Source: QZLE01 sp033852135
GTDB taxonomy: Bacteria; Pseudomonadota; Gammaproteobacteria; QZLD01
Length of the DNA stretch: 64,000 nucleotides
Assembly: GCA_033852135.1 (NCBI GenBank)
Contig: JAWSVB010000022.1
Coordinates: 1 to 64,000, forward strand
Direction of reading: 5' to 3'
Of the stretch, positions 24,198 to 31,986 are shown in pieces. Each line of letters begins with the position of its first letter. Positions within the stretch are counted from its first letter, which is position 1. The notes beneath the pieces are model-generated. The model worked only from the letters and a program-made list of their open reading frames with translations. It searched no databases and had not been told where the DNA came from. Position numbers and translations under genes: made by a program.

Positions 24198-24800
24198 TTG
24201 AAGCAAAGATTGATCGGTGCAGCAGTATTGATATCACTAATAGTGATCTTTGTTCCTATGTTACTTCGCGGGCCAGTTGAAAATCGTGTGGTTGAAGTTC
24301 CGGTTGAGATTCCTCCAAAACCATTTCAGGTTGTGGGTAAGAAAAAGCCAGATCAAAGTGCTGAAAAAATCATCCATAGTATTCCTGAACAAACATCACG
24401 TAAGCCTGTTCTTGTTGAAGAAGATGAACGAAATACGAGTAAAATAGCAGGTAACAAAACAACAGTAGCAGCTGAAAAACCAATCAAAATGGTTGGTGAT
24501 AAAGAAGCTAAACCAACAGTAAAAACAGAGCTTATAAAAGAATCAAAAAAGAATATTGTTGAGCTTGCATGGGTCGTGCAGGTGGGTAGTTTTTCAAGTT
24601 CAAAGAATGCATTGGCATTGCGAGATAAGCTAAGAGTTAAGGGTTATCGAACCTTTGTAGAATCTATAAATGCTACATCTGGTAAAATGTACCGGGTAAG
24701 AGTTGGGCCAGAACTTGATAAAAGTAAGATTGAAACTGCACAAAAGAAGTTAAAGCAAAAAGAAAACCTTGCAGGACAAATTATTAAACATGGGCAGTAA
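24198..24800 (+). CDS. dedD: SPOR-domain cell division protein, DedD-like
   Basis: I choose TTG 24198, because GGAGAGG at 24188-24194 is then a proper ribosome site and the product begins MKQRLIGAAVLISL as in DedD; an earlier TTG at 24186 would put the ribosome site inside the gene. One membrane anchor (residues 4-22, ending VPMLLRG) is followed by a long Lys/Pro/Glu-rich linker and a SPOR domain at about 122-198 (WVVQVGSFSSSKNALALRDKL, YRVRVGP). SPOR domains bind denuded glycan at the division septum. Its position between folC and cvpA is the conserved one. Confidence 0.9.
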   Translation: MKQRLIGAAVLISLIVIFVPMLLRGPVENRVVEVPVEIPPKPFQVVGKKKPDQSAEKIIHSIPEQTSRKPVLVEEDERNTSKIAGNKTTVAAEKPIKMVGDKEAKPTVKTELIKESKKNIVELAWVVQVGSFSSSKNALALRDKLRVKGYRTFVESINATSGKMYRVRVGPELDKSKIETAQKKLKQKENLAGQIIKHGQ

Positions 24801-24827
24801 TGCCAGAATGATTAACTAGGAAGATAA

Positions 24828-25322
24828 ATGGTTTGGATCGATATAACTATTTTGGTAATTGTAGGGGCTTCTGTCCTTATTAGTGTTATACGTGGATTTG
24901 TAAAAGAAGCTATGTCATTAGTGGTATGGGTTGCTGCATTTTGGGTGGCGATAACATTCTCCGCGCGGCTTTCAGCTCTTCTTGCCCAATGGATTAGCGA
25001 TCCGATGATACAACGAGTATCAGCCTATGTAATACTATTTGTTGCTACGCTTATTATAGGTGCAATTATAAATTTCATTATTGGGCAGCTGGTGAAAAAA
25101 ACCGGCCTCAGTGGCACAGATAGAATGATTGGAATTGTATTTGGTTTAACCAGGGGTGTTGTTATTGTCTCTGCACTGATAATTCTATCTGGATATACTA
25201 CATTGCCTCAGTCTCAGGTATGGAGTGATTCTATTTTTATCAAGCAAGTTGAGCCCGCTGTTGAATCTGTGCGTAAGGTGCTTCCTGAAGACATAAGCCA
25301 ATATCTGAAATTTAAACAATGA
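24828..25322 (+). CDS. cvpA: CvpA family inner membrane protein
   Basis: A 164-residue protein with about four transmembrane helices (residues 3-20, 25-45, 62-85, 100-122) and the family start WIDITILVIVGASVLISVIRGFVKEA. CvpA is linked to colicin V production and envelope stress tolerance, and it commonly precedes purF, as here. The final 40 residues are soluble. A promoter-like element lies between it and purF, so purF may also be transcribed separately. Confidence 0.92.
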   Translation: MVWIDITILVIVGASVLISVIRGFVKEAMSLVVWVAAFWVAITFSARLSALLAQWISDPMIQRVSAYVILFVATLIIGAIINFIIGQLVKKTGLSGTDRMIGIVFGLTRGVVIVSALIILSGYTTLPQSQVWSDSIFIKQVEPAVESVRKVLPEDISQYLKFKQ

Positions 25323-25370
25323 AAGCTTTTTGCCTAGTAGTTAAAGTTATTAATTAATTAGAAAAATCAC

Positions 25371-25400
25371 TTAGATTTTGAGACTGGAAAACTATATAAT
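25371..25400 (+). promoter_or_regulatory. Possible sigma-70 promoter for purF
   Basis: TTAGAT (25371-25376) and a perfect TATAAT (25395-25400) are 18 bases apart, 100 bases before the purF start. The -35 match is weak. I see no clear PurR operator. Confidence 0.4.
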
Positions 25401-25499
25401 CCCCAGCTCATAATTATCCTGTCTATACTTATCAGTACAGATTAATTTAATGTATGTTATGCAAGAACCACAAATCAATGCTCCAGGAGTCATCATAGA

Positions 25500-27011
25500 A
25501 TGTGCGGCATTATCGGAATAGTTGCTCAGGGCCCTGTTAATCAGGAATTATACGACGGCTTAACAGTCCTTCAGCATAGAGGTCAAGATGCTGCTGGGAT
25601 AGTAACCTTTGGTGATGGAGCAGTTCATCTTCGTAAGGGAAATGGCTTAGTTAAAGATGTATTTGAGACTGAGCATATGCTGGCTCTGGAAGGGAATATT
25701 GGGATAGGACATGTGCGTTACCCAACAGCAGGTTCGTCTAGCTCTGCTGAAGCGCAACCATTTTACGTAAACTCTCCATACGGTATTTCTTTAGCTCACA
25801 ATGGCAACTTAACTAATGCTGAAGAGCTGAAAAGAGACTTGTTTCTTGAAGATCTAAGACATATTAATACTGGATCTGATTCAGAGATTCTCCTGAATGT
25901 ATTTGCCCATGAGTTAGCGCGCCAAGGTAAGCTAAAGATTGGTGAGACAGAAATTTTTGAAGCGGTTGCTGGAGTTTATCGCCGCTGTAAAGGCGCATAT
26001 GCCGCAATAGCACTAATTAATGGTTATGGCATTGTTGCATTTAGAGATCCGAATGGTATTAGACCTATCTGCTATGGCAAAAGACAAAACGGAGATAGTT
26101 TTGAATATGCAATTGCATCGGAAAGCGTTGCTCTAAGTTCTTTAGGGTTCGAACTTGTTCGTGACCTTGAGCCAGGTGAAGCTGTCTATATTCGTGATGA
26201 TGGTGAAATAGTAACTGCAAAATGTGCTCCAAGCACAAATAAGTCTCCATGTATTTTTGAGTTTGTCTATTTTGCACGACCAGATTCAATGATTGATGGA
26301 ATCTCAGTGTATAAGTCTAGGCTTAGAATGGGTGAGATGCTAGCTAAAAAGATCCAGAAGGATTGGGTAGACCATGATATAGATGTAGTGATGCCGATTC
26401 CTGATACCAGTAGAACAGTAGCTTTACAACTAGCAAACTCTCTTGGTGTTAAGTATCGAGAAGGGTTTATGAAAAACCGATATATTGGCAGAACATTTAT
26501 TATGCCAGGTCAAAAAATCCGTAAAAAATCGGTGCGTCAAAAGTTAAATGCAATTCCACTTGAGTTTAAAAAGAAAAATGTACTGTTAGTAGACGATTCA
26601 ATTGTGCGAGGAACAACATCTGAGCAAATTATTGAAATGGCACGTGAAGCTGGTGCCAGAAAAGTATACTTTGCTTCTGCGGCACCACCAGTAAAGTACC
26701 CTAATGTCTATGGGATAGATATGCCAGTTGCAAGTGAGCTTATTGCACACAACCGTACAGTTGACCAGGTTTGCGATGAGCTTGGTGCAGATAAAATGAT
26801 CTACCAAGATTTGGAAGATTTAGAAAAGGCTGTAATCAAAGATAGTAAGAGTGGAATTGAAAGATTTGATTCTTCATGTTTTTGTGGGCTTTATGTAACT
26901 GGAGATGTAAGTAAAGAGCTACTTAGTTATCAAGAGCAGTTGCGCGCAGATTCGGTCAAACAGAAAAAAAAGTTGGGTGATGTTAAGTTAGTAGATATAC
27001 ATAATAAATAA
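25500..27011 (+). CDS. purF: Amidophosphoribosyltransferase
   Basis: PurF makes phosphoribosylamine from PRPP and glutamine, the first step of purine synthesis. The start MCGIIGIVAQ leaves the nucleophilic Cys at the N-terminus after methionine removal. The glutaminase region shows QHRGQDAAG, GHVRYPTAG and HNGNLTN. The C-terminal transferase has the PRPP loop LLVDDSIVRGTTSEQ near residue 362-376. The length is 503, as in E. coli-type enzymes. The gene ends at a strong terminator. Confidence 0.97.
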   Translation: MCGIIGIVAQGPVNQELYDGLTVLQHRGQDAAGIVTFGDGAVHLRKGNGLVKDVFETEHMLALEGNIGIGHVRYPTAGSSSSAEAQPFYVNSPYGISLAHNGNLTNAEELKRDLFLEDLRHINTGSDSEILLNVFAHELARQGKLKIGETEIFEAVAGVYRRCKGAYAAIALINGYGIVAFRDPNGIRPICYGKRQNGDSFEYAIASESVALSSLGFELVRDLEPGEAVYIRDDGEIVTAKCAPSTNKSPCIFEFVYFARPDSMIDGISVYKSRLRMGEMLAKKIQKDWVDHDIDVVMPIPDTSRTVALQLANSLGVKYREGFMKNRYIGRTFIMPGQKIRKKSVRQKLNAIPLEFKKKNVLLVDDSIVRGTTSEQIIEMAREAGARKVYFASAAPPVKYPNVYGIDMPVASELIAHNRTVDQVCDELGADKMIYQDLEDLEKAVIKDSKSGIERFDSSCFCGLYVTGDVSKELLSYQEQLRADSVKQKKKLGDVKLVDIHNK

Positions 27012-27055
27012 GAGATTTATATAGCATATCGACTGTTTATATCAGTTAATTTTAG

Positions 27056-27081
27056 AGGGCAGTTTATAAACTGCCCTTTTT
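27056..27081 (+). terminator. Rho-independent terminator after purF
   Basis: AGGGCAGTTTA (27056-27066) and TAAACTGCCCT (27067-27077) form a long palindromic stem followed by TTTTT. It separates the purF block from the exbB operon. Confidence 0.88.
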
Positions 27082-27222
27082 GATTAGGTCAAATATTTAT
27101 TCTAGGTATAGATAGATGCTATACTCAGGTTTGCTCAATTTGTCAGATATTGAAGATTAAATATCTGGTGAGCGAATGGATTACATAAAGCTAAATTTAT
27201 AAAAGAAAAAGGAAGCATAAGG

Positions 27223-27861
27223 GTGTTTGAGTTAATAAAATCCGGCGGTTGGTTAATGATCCCTATCATCGCATGTTCAATCTTTGCGATGGCAATTGTT
27301 TGTGAAAGACTTTGGAGTCTTCAGCGTAAAAGAATAATTCCTAAAAATCTTGTAGCCCAAGTTTGGTACAAGGTTAAGAATAAACAGATGACATCTTCTG
27401 ACCTACGAACTCTTAAAGAGAGTTCTGCTTTAGGCCGTATGCTCGCTGCAGGCCTTTCAAATATTCACGGCTCGCGTGAAGTGATGAAAGAGTCTATTGA
27501 AGACATTGGCCGTCATGAAGCGTATAAACTAGAGAGATTTCTTACCAGCTTAGGTACTGTAGCTGCAATATCTCCTCTGCTTGGATTGCTCGGAACTGTG
27601 ATCGGTATGATTAAGGTGTTTACCGCTATTTCTACAGTTGGTGTTGGTAATGCTGGTAGCTTAGCTAGTGGTATTTCAGAGGCTTTAATTACAACAGCTG
27701 CAGGGATGACAGTTGCGATCCCTTCTCTTATCGCATTTAGATTTCTTCGTGGAAGAGTTGATGGCTTAGTTGTCTATATGGAGCAGGAAGCCGTTAAACT
27801 TATAGAAGTTATTCACGGTCAGAGAGCTAAAGATAAGGATTTTGACGGGGACAAAGAATAG
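27223..27861 (+). CDS. exbB: ExbB/TolQ/MotA-family proton channel subunit
   Basis: A 212-residue inner membrane protein with three transmembrane helices (about residues 9-28, 108-132, 150-175) and the family signature SLGTVAAISPLLGLLGTVIGMI plus EALITTAAGMTVAIP. With ExbD it uses proton flow to energise outer-membrane or envelope machines. The start is GTG 27223 after AAGGAAG. It is followed directly by exbD, with overlapping stop and start, then lpxK and kdsB. The same order in Pseudomonas supports the ExbB label rather than TolQ. Confidence 0.88.
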   Translation: MFELIKSGGWLMIPIIACSIFAMAIVCERLWSLQRKRIIPKNLVAQVWYKVKNKQMTSSDLRTLKESSALGRMLAAGLSNIHGSREVMKESIEDIGRHEAYKLERFLTSLGTVAAISPLLGLLGTVIGMIKVFTAISTVGVGNAGSLASGISEALITTAAGMTVAIPSLIAFRFLRGRVDGLVVYMEQEAVKLIEVIHGQRAKDKDFDGDKE

Positions 27862-28289
27862 TGAAATTACGTCAGAGTCGCAGAGAAGATCCTGATTTAA
27901 ACATGACTCCATTGATTGATGTGGTTTTTCTACTGCTTATATTCTTTATGATAACCACTACATTTCAAAAGGAGTCTGATCTTGAATTAAGCCTCCCTGA
28001 AGCTAGTGGTGAACCAGTTGAAAGAGATGAAACGGCATTTGAGCTTGTTATCGACAAGAATGGCCATTACTACATAGATGAGAGTAAGGTTATTGGTACT
28101 GATGTTGAGACACTTAAAAACGCATTATCTAAATCTATTCTCGGGAAAGAGGATATACCATTTGTTATAAGAGCTGATGGTGAAGCTAGTCATCAATCAG
28201 TTATTTTTGCAATGGATGCAGCTAGCCAGCTTAATATCAGCAAAATTGCCTTTGCCACAACATTATCAGATGAGGATGAAGGTCAATAG
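27861..28289 (+). CDS. exbD: ExbD/TolR-family protein
   Basis: A 142-residue single-pass protein. The membrane helix LIDVVFLLLIFFMITTTF begins near residue 18 with the conserved Asp that carries protons in the ExbB-ExbD motor. The periplasmic domain follows, with the expected ending (DAASQLNISKIAFAT). It starts at GTG 27861 inside the stop of exbB (TAGTGA), so the two are coupled. Confidence 0.9.
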   Translation: MKLRQSRREDPDLNMTPLIDVVFLLLIFFMITTTFQKESDLELSLPEASGEPVERDETAFELVIDKNGHYYIDESKVIGTDVETLKNALSKSILGKEDIPFVIRADGEASHQSVIFAMDAASQLNISKIAFATTLSDEDEGQ

Positions 28290-28337
28290 GTCATGATCGA
28301 TATTGGCTATGATGAATAGAGCTAGACGAGAAAAATT

Positions 28338-29336
28338 TTGAAGCAGTGGCTGCTTAAAAAATGGTCAACAAGAAACTGGTTAACAATTGTATTGTTGCCA
28401 GTTTCTTTGCTTTACCGTGTAATTACCGCAAAAAAAAGAAAGAACTTTCTTAATAAACCACCTGTAATAAATAAGGTTCCTGTAATTGTAGTTGGCAATA
28501 TTTATGTTGGTGGAACAGGTAAAACCCCAGTAGTTATATATCTTGTAGACCTTTTGCAGAATCATGGTTATAAGCCAGCAGTAATCAGTAGGGGTTATGG
28601 AGCTAAAATAGATCAGCCAATATTAGTTACAAGTGAGTCTGTAGCTAGTGAAGTTGGAGATGAACCTTTACTGATATTTAATAGTAGTAAGATTCCAGTT
28701 GTAGTAAGCCCAAAAAGAAATAGTTCAGTTAGATATATTTTAGAAAAAACTGAGTGCGATATAATTATCAGCGATGATGGTTTGCAGCATTATGCTTTAA
28801 ATAGAGACCTTGAAATAGTTGTATTTGATGCCCAGAAAGGTATCGGAAATGGTTTTCTTTTACCGTCTGGGCCATTGAGAGAGCCATTCTCTCGGGTAAA
28901 AACTGTTGATTTCACCTTGGTTAATGGGAAAAACTCTTTTATTCAGGGGCATAATTTTGTTCTCTCAATTAAATATGCGCAAAACATGGTTACTGGTGAG
29001 AAGGTTAAATTAAATGATTTGGTTGCTGAGAAAGTACATGCTGTAGCAGGAATTGGTAACCCAGCTAGATTTTTTTCCGCACTTAAGAGTAAAGGGTTTA
29101 ATGTAATAGCTCATGAGTATGCAGATCACTACCCATATACAGAGAGAACCTTGGATTTTATTGACGGATTTCCAGTGCTTATGACAGAAAAAGATGCAGT
29201 AAAGTGTAAAGGGTTTGCCAAGAGTGATTGGTGGAGTGTTCCTGCGGAAACCGTTTTTGAGAATAGTTTTGCAGAGCAATTTTTAGATAAGTTAAAACAA
29301 GTAGAAAGTACAAGGCAAATAGAAGATGCAAGATAA
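28338..29336 (+). CDS. lpxK: Tetraacyldisaccharide 4'-kinase
   Basis: LpxK phosphorylates the lipid A precursor at the 4' position. The P-loop is VGNIYVGGTGKTPV near residue 52-65, and IISDDGLQHYALNRDLEI near 145-163 is the family landmark. An N-terminal membrane-associating segment (WLTIVLLPVSLLYRVI) is present. The start is TTG 28338. It overlaps kdsB by 11 bases. The small ycaR/Trm112-like gene often found between lpxK and kdsB is absent. Confidence 0.95.
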   Translation: MKQWLLKKWSTRNWLTIVLLPVSLLYRVITAKKRKNFLNKPPVINKVPVIVVGNIYVGGTGKTPVVIYLVDLLQNHGYKPAVISRGYGAKIDQPILVTSESVASEVGDEPLLIFNSSKIPVVVSPKRNSSVRYILEKTECDIIISDDGLQHYALNRDLEIVVFDAQKGIGNGFLLPSGPLREPFSRVKTVDFTLVNGKNSFIQGHNFVLSIKYAQNMVTGEKVKLNDLVAEKVHAVAGIGNPARFFSALKSKGFNVIAHEYADHYPYTERTLDFIDGFPVLMTEKDAVKCKGFAKSDWWSVPAETVFENSFAEQFLDKLKQVESTRQIEDAR

Positions 29337-30087
29337 TCTTAAGTTCAAAATCGCAATTCCTGCAAGATATCAATCAACTAGGCTACCAGGTAAACCATTG
29401 CTTGATATTGCTGGTAAACCAATGATCCAGTGGGTTTATGAAAAGGCAATGCAATGTGGTGCAGATGAAGTTGTAGTTGCAACAGATGATGTGCGTATTG
29501 CAGATACATGCAATAGTTTTGGAGCAAGAGTTTGCATTACAGATCCAAATCATCAATCAGGAACTGATAGGTTAGCTGAACTCGCAACTATTTGTGGTTG
29601 GAATAAAAATGATGTTGTAGTCAATCTACAGGGTGATGAACCATTAATACCAACTTCATTATTACTACAGGTTGCTGGTAACTTAACTAATAATACTGAT
29701 AGCAGTATTGCTACACTATATACTCCAATTCACGAGCGTGAAGAAGTCACTGATCCTAATGTGGTTAAAGTGGTAAAAAGCAATTCTGGTGAAGCATTAT
29801 ATTTTAGTCGTGCCCCAATTCCTTGGGATCGTGATAATCTAATTTCAGATTCTGAGATTAAAAATTATTATTATCGTCACCTTGGCATTTATGCCTATAG
29901 AGTCGATTTTCTATTGTCATACTCTAGCCTTGATTCATCATACTTAGAAAAATATGAATCATTAGAGCAGTTAAGAGCTCTTAGTAACGGCTATAAAATA
30001 CATATTGAAGAAGCGGTAGAACTTCCAGGAATGGGAGTTGATACAGCAGAAGACCTGGAAAAAGTTAGGGCTAAATTGATTAATTAG
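29326..30087 (+). CDS. kdsB: 3-deoxy-manno-octulosonate cytidylyltransferase
   Basis: KdsB activates Kdo as CMP-Kdo for lipopolysaccharide core synthesis. The nucleotide-binding start IPARYQSTRLPGKPL (residues 9-23), NLQGDEPLIP near 101-110, and YFSRAPIPWDRD near 164-175 are diagnostic. The length of 253 is normal. Its overlap with lpxK couples two steps of the same envelope pathway. Confidence 0.96.
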   Translation: MQDNLKFKIAIPARYQSTRLPGKPLLDIAGKPMIQWVYEKAMQCGADEVVVATDDVRIADTCNSFGARVCITDPNHQSGTDRLAELATICGWNKNDVVVNLQGDEPLIPTSLLLQVAGNLTNNTDSSIATLYTPIHEREEVTDPNVVKVVKSNSGEALYFSRAPIPWDRDNLISDSEIKNYYYRHLGIYAYRVDFLLSYSSLDSSYLEKYESLEQLRALSNGYKIHIEEAVELPGMGVDTAEDLEKVRAKLIN

Positions 30088-30206
30088 ATGGTTTATATTA
30101 AGCGTAAAGTTTATTTGTAAATTAGTGGTCTCATAAATATTGCTGAAGCGGTTTTTGTTTTAAACTTTTTACCGTTAAACCTTTTACTATTAAAGATGGA
30201 GGGTAG

Positions 30207-30677
30207 ATGATAAAAATACTATTTGTATGTATGGGGAATATCTGTAGATCACCAACAGCTGAAGGTGTTTTTCAGAATTTAATTGAACAAAACTCGTTGT
30301 CTGGCAAGCTAAAAATAGATTCGGCTGGAACATATGCATATCATGCTGGTGAAGCTCCAGATAAACGGGCTATTTCTGCAGCTGCAAGTCGAGGAATAGA
30401 TATATCCCAACAGATAGCCAGAGCGGTTAAAGAGCAGGATTTTAACGATTTTGATATGATTTTAGCTATGGATAGAGACAACCTTGATGTATTAAAGGGG
30501 ATGGCTCCAATTAACTCTACAGCTAAGCTTAAGCTATTTCTTGATTATGGGTCTAATGGGAAAAATAAAGAGGTTCCAGATCCATATTTTGGCGGGACAA
30601 GTGGATTTGAAATTGTTTTAGATCTTATTCAGGATGCTTCGCTGGGTTTGCTTAAAGAAGTTAGGTCAAAATTGTGA
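30207..30677 (+). CDS. Low-molecular-weight protein tyrosine phosphatase
   Basis: The C-x5-R loop is CMGNICRS (C8 and R14) followed by SPTAEG; the general-acid loop is VPDPYFGG near residue 126-133. These are the complete catalytic residues of the family. A strong ribosome site (GGAGGG) precedes ATG 30207. In Pseudomonas the same phosphatase follows kdsB and precedes murB; murB is not present here. The substrates are unknown; relatives act on tyrosine kinases of polysaccharide export. Confidence 0.92.
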   Translation: MIKILFVCMGNICRSPTAEGVFQNLIEQNSLSGKLKIDSAGTYAYHAGEAPDKRAISAAASRGIDISQQIARAVKEQDFNDFDMILAMDRDNLDVLKGMAPINSTAKLKLFLDYGSNGKNKEVPDPYFGGTSGFEIVLDLIQDASLGLLKEVRSKL

Positions 30678-30698
30678 TATTAGTGAGCTGTAATCTTA

Positions 30699-30721
30699 CC
30701 GGGAATAATTGATATTCCCGG
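30699..30721. terminator. Hairpin between convergent genes, possible bidirectional terminator
   Basis: CCGGGAATA (30699-30707) and TATTCCCGG (30713-30721) form a nine-base stem with a five-base loop. It lies between the phosphatase gene and the convergent small gene. There is no good T run on either strand. Confidence 0.5.
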
Positions 30722-30751
30722 AAAATAAGCTGAGTAAAAATATCTATAAAT

Positions 30752-30801
30752 ATTAAGCTCAATGATTTTTAATATTGTTTTTATTATTAAGCTCAATGAT
30801 T
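30752..30801. repeat. 16-bp direct repeat pair at the end of the small gene
   Basis: ATTAAGCTCAATGATT occurs at 30752-30767 and again at 30786-30801, 34 bases apart. The copies flank and include the last codons of the minus-strand small gene. It is probably a local duplication. Confidence 0.7.
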
Positions 30802-30980
30802 CTAGAAATGTCATTTTGTTCTGATAAGGTTTTGAAATCATTGTTGATTTCATGCTTCATAGACAGCAAGATGTCATCAGATAAAACGCTTCTAGCTGGT
30901 TGCTTAATGTTTCCACCCAGATCAATAACAGTATTTTCATATCCAGGAAAAAACTCATTTAATTTTACATCGATAACCAT
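30759..30980 (-). CDS. Small hypothetical protein
   Basis: A 73-residue frame beginning ATG 30980 with GAGA eight bases upstream. The product is hydrophilic, with DLGGNIKQPARSVLSDD in the middle and an Asn/Lys-rich end. I recognise no family. The opposite-strand frame over the same bases is an uninterrupted hydrophobic translation and looks like its shadow. The stop codon lies inside one copy of a 16-base repeat, so the C-terminus may have been changed by a small duplication. It is moderately likely to be real. Confidence 0.4.
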   Translation of the reverse strand: MVIDVKLNEFFPGYENTVIDLGGNIKQPARSVLSDDILLSMKHEINNDFKTLSEQNDISRIIELNNKNNIKNH

Positions 30981-31511
30981 ATTTTATTCTCTAATTATAT
31001 AAATCTTAAACAAAGTTAAAGGAAATCCCTTAAACCCCTTTATAGAAAAGACTAGCATAGGCTAAATTGGCTACCAGAGAAGGAGTTCACAACTTTTCAT
31101 CTTGCCTTTTTAGGAAAAAATCATAATTAATTAGCATCTAAAAAAGTCATAAATAACAGTGTGTTGTTGTGGTGCAAGTATTTGATATTAAGAATATTAT
31201 CAACAGGTGATTTTTGTAATTGTGAATTGGTTGTCAGTTTGTTTTGCAAAAAATGTAGCTTATAAGTTTAGCTAATATATAGTCTGCTCTGAAATTACTA
31301 TATAGAGTTAAAAAATGGTTGTTAAAAGAAAGGTTTTTTTAGAACCATTATTAGACTAAAACGGTAAAGGATTAATAAAAACTTAATTTGTGTCTAAATT
31401 GATTTTCTACAGGAATGTTAAACGGTTCAAAGTAACTAAAGGCTGTTATATAGCTGTATCCTATAAAAGATGCTATATTTTTGTCACAAAGATAGAACAA
31501 AGAAAGGAATA
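30981..31511. other. AT-rich gene-free gap
   Basis: About 530 bases without a credible gene. It contains a weak inverted pair AATGGTT/AACCATT (31314-31320 and 31343-31349) and should hold the promoter of the PstS-like/GGDEF-EAL operon. I see no clear promoter boxes, RNA structure or attachment site. Confidence 0.4.
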
Positions 31512-31970
31512 ATGGTCAGTAAGACAATAAAAATAATAATAACCATGTTTATTATCCCGTCCTTTTTTTATATTCCGTCTTCTTTTGGCACGGAAATTAT
31601 TGCTAATTCTAATCTATCCCAAGAAAAATTATCTATACGTGAAGTACGGTCAATATTCAGTTTGAAGCTTAGGCAGTGGAGAACTGGTGAGAGAGTTATT
31701 GTAGTTTCATATTCAGATGAAGATGGTAGCGAAGAAGAAGCACAACATGAACAATTTTGTAAGAATGTACTAAAAATATTTCCTCATCAGCTACAGTTAG
31801 CGTGGGATAGAGCTACATACTCTGGAATTGGTATTCCCCCAAAGAAAGTTGATTCTGAGGAACAAATGATTGAGTTTATATCCAAGACTAAAGGGGCAAT
31901 TGGATATATTGATAGTGAGAATATTGATATTGATTCTACAGATGGAATCAAAGTGATTGAGGTTGATTAG
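31512..31970 (+). CDS. PstS-like short periplasmic substrate-binding protein
   Basis: ATG 31512 is chosen: AAAGGAA lies just upstream and the product then begins with a signal peptide (KTIKIIITMFIIPSFF, cleavage near SSFGTE). The mature protein, about 128 residues, carries the landmarks of the phosphate-binding-protein-like family: LSIREVRSIFSLKLRQWRTGE, then LAWDRATYSGIG and GAIGYIDSENI. It is half the size of a true PstS and no transporter genes are near. It lies 16 bases before a membrane-bound GGDEF-EAL gene, which suggests a periplasmic input protein rather than an uptake protein. Confidence 0.75.
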   Translation: MVSKTIKIIITMFIIPSFFYIPSSFGTEIIANSNLSQEKLSIREVRSIFSLKLRQWRTGERVIVVSYSDEDGSEEEAQHEQFCKNVLKIFPHQLQLAWDRATYSGIGIPPKKVDSEEQMIEFISKTKGAIGYIDSENIDIDSTDGIKVIEVD

Positions 31971-31986
31971 TGGGTGTTAGCTTAAA

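Noticed and set aside
25401..25499. Purine riboswitch before purF
   Set aside because: I find no paired P1-P2-P3 arrangement or conserved core; it looks like a plain leader.
30775..31002. Plus-strand 75-codon frame opposite the small gene
   Set aside because: It has no ribosome site and looks like the shadow of the minus-strand frame, which has one.
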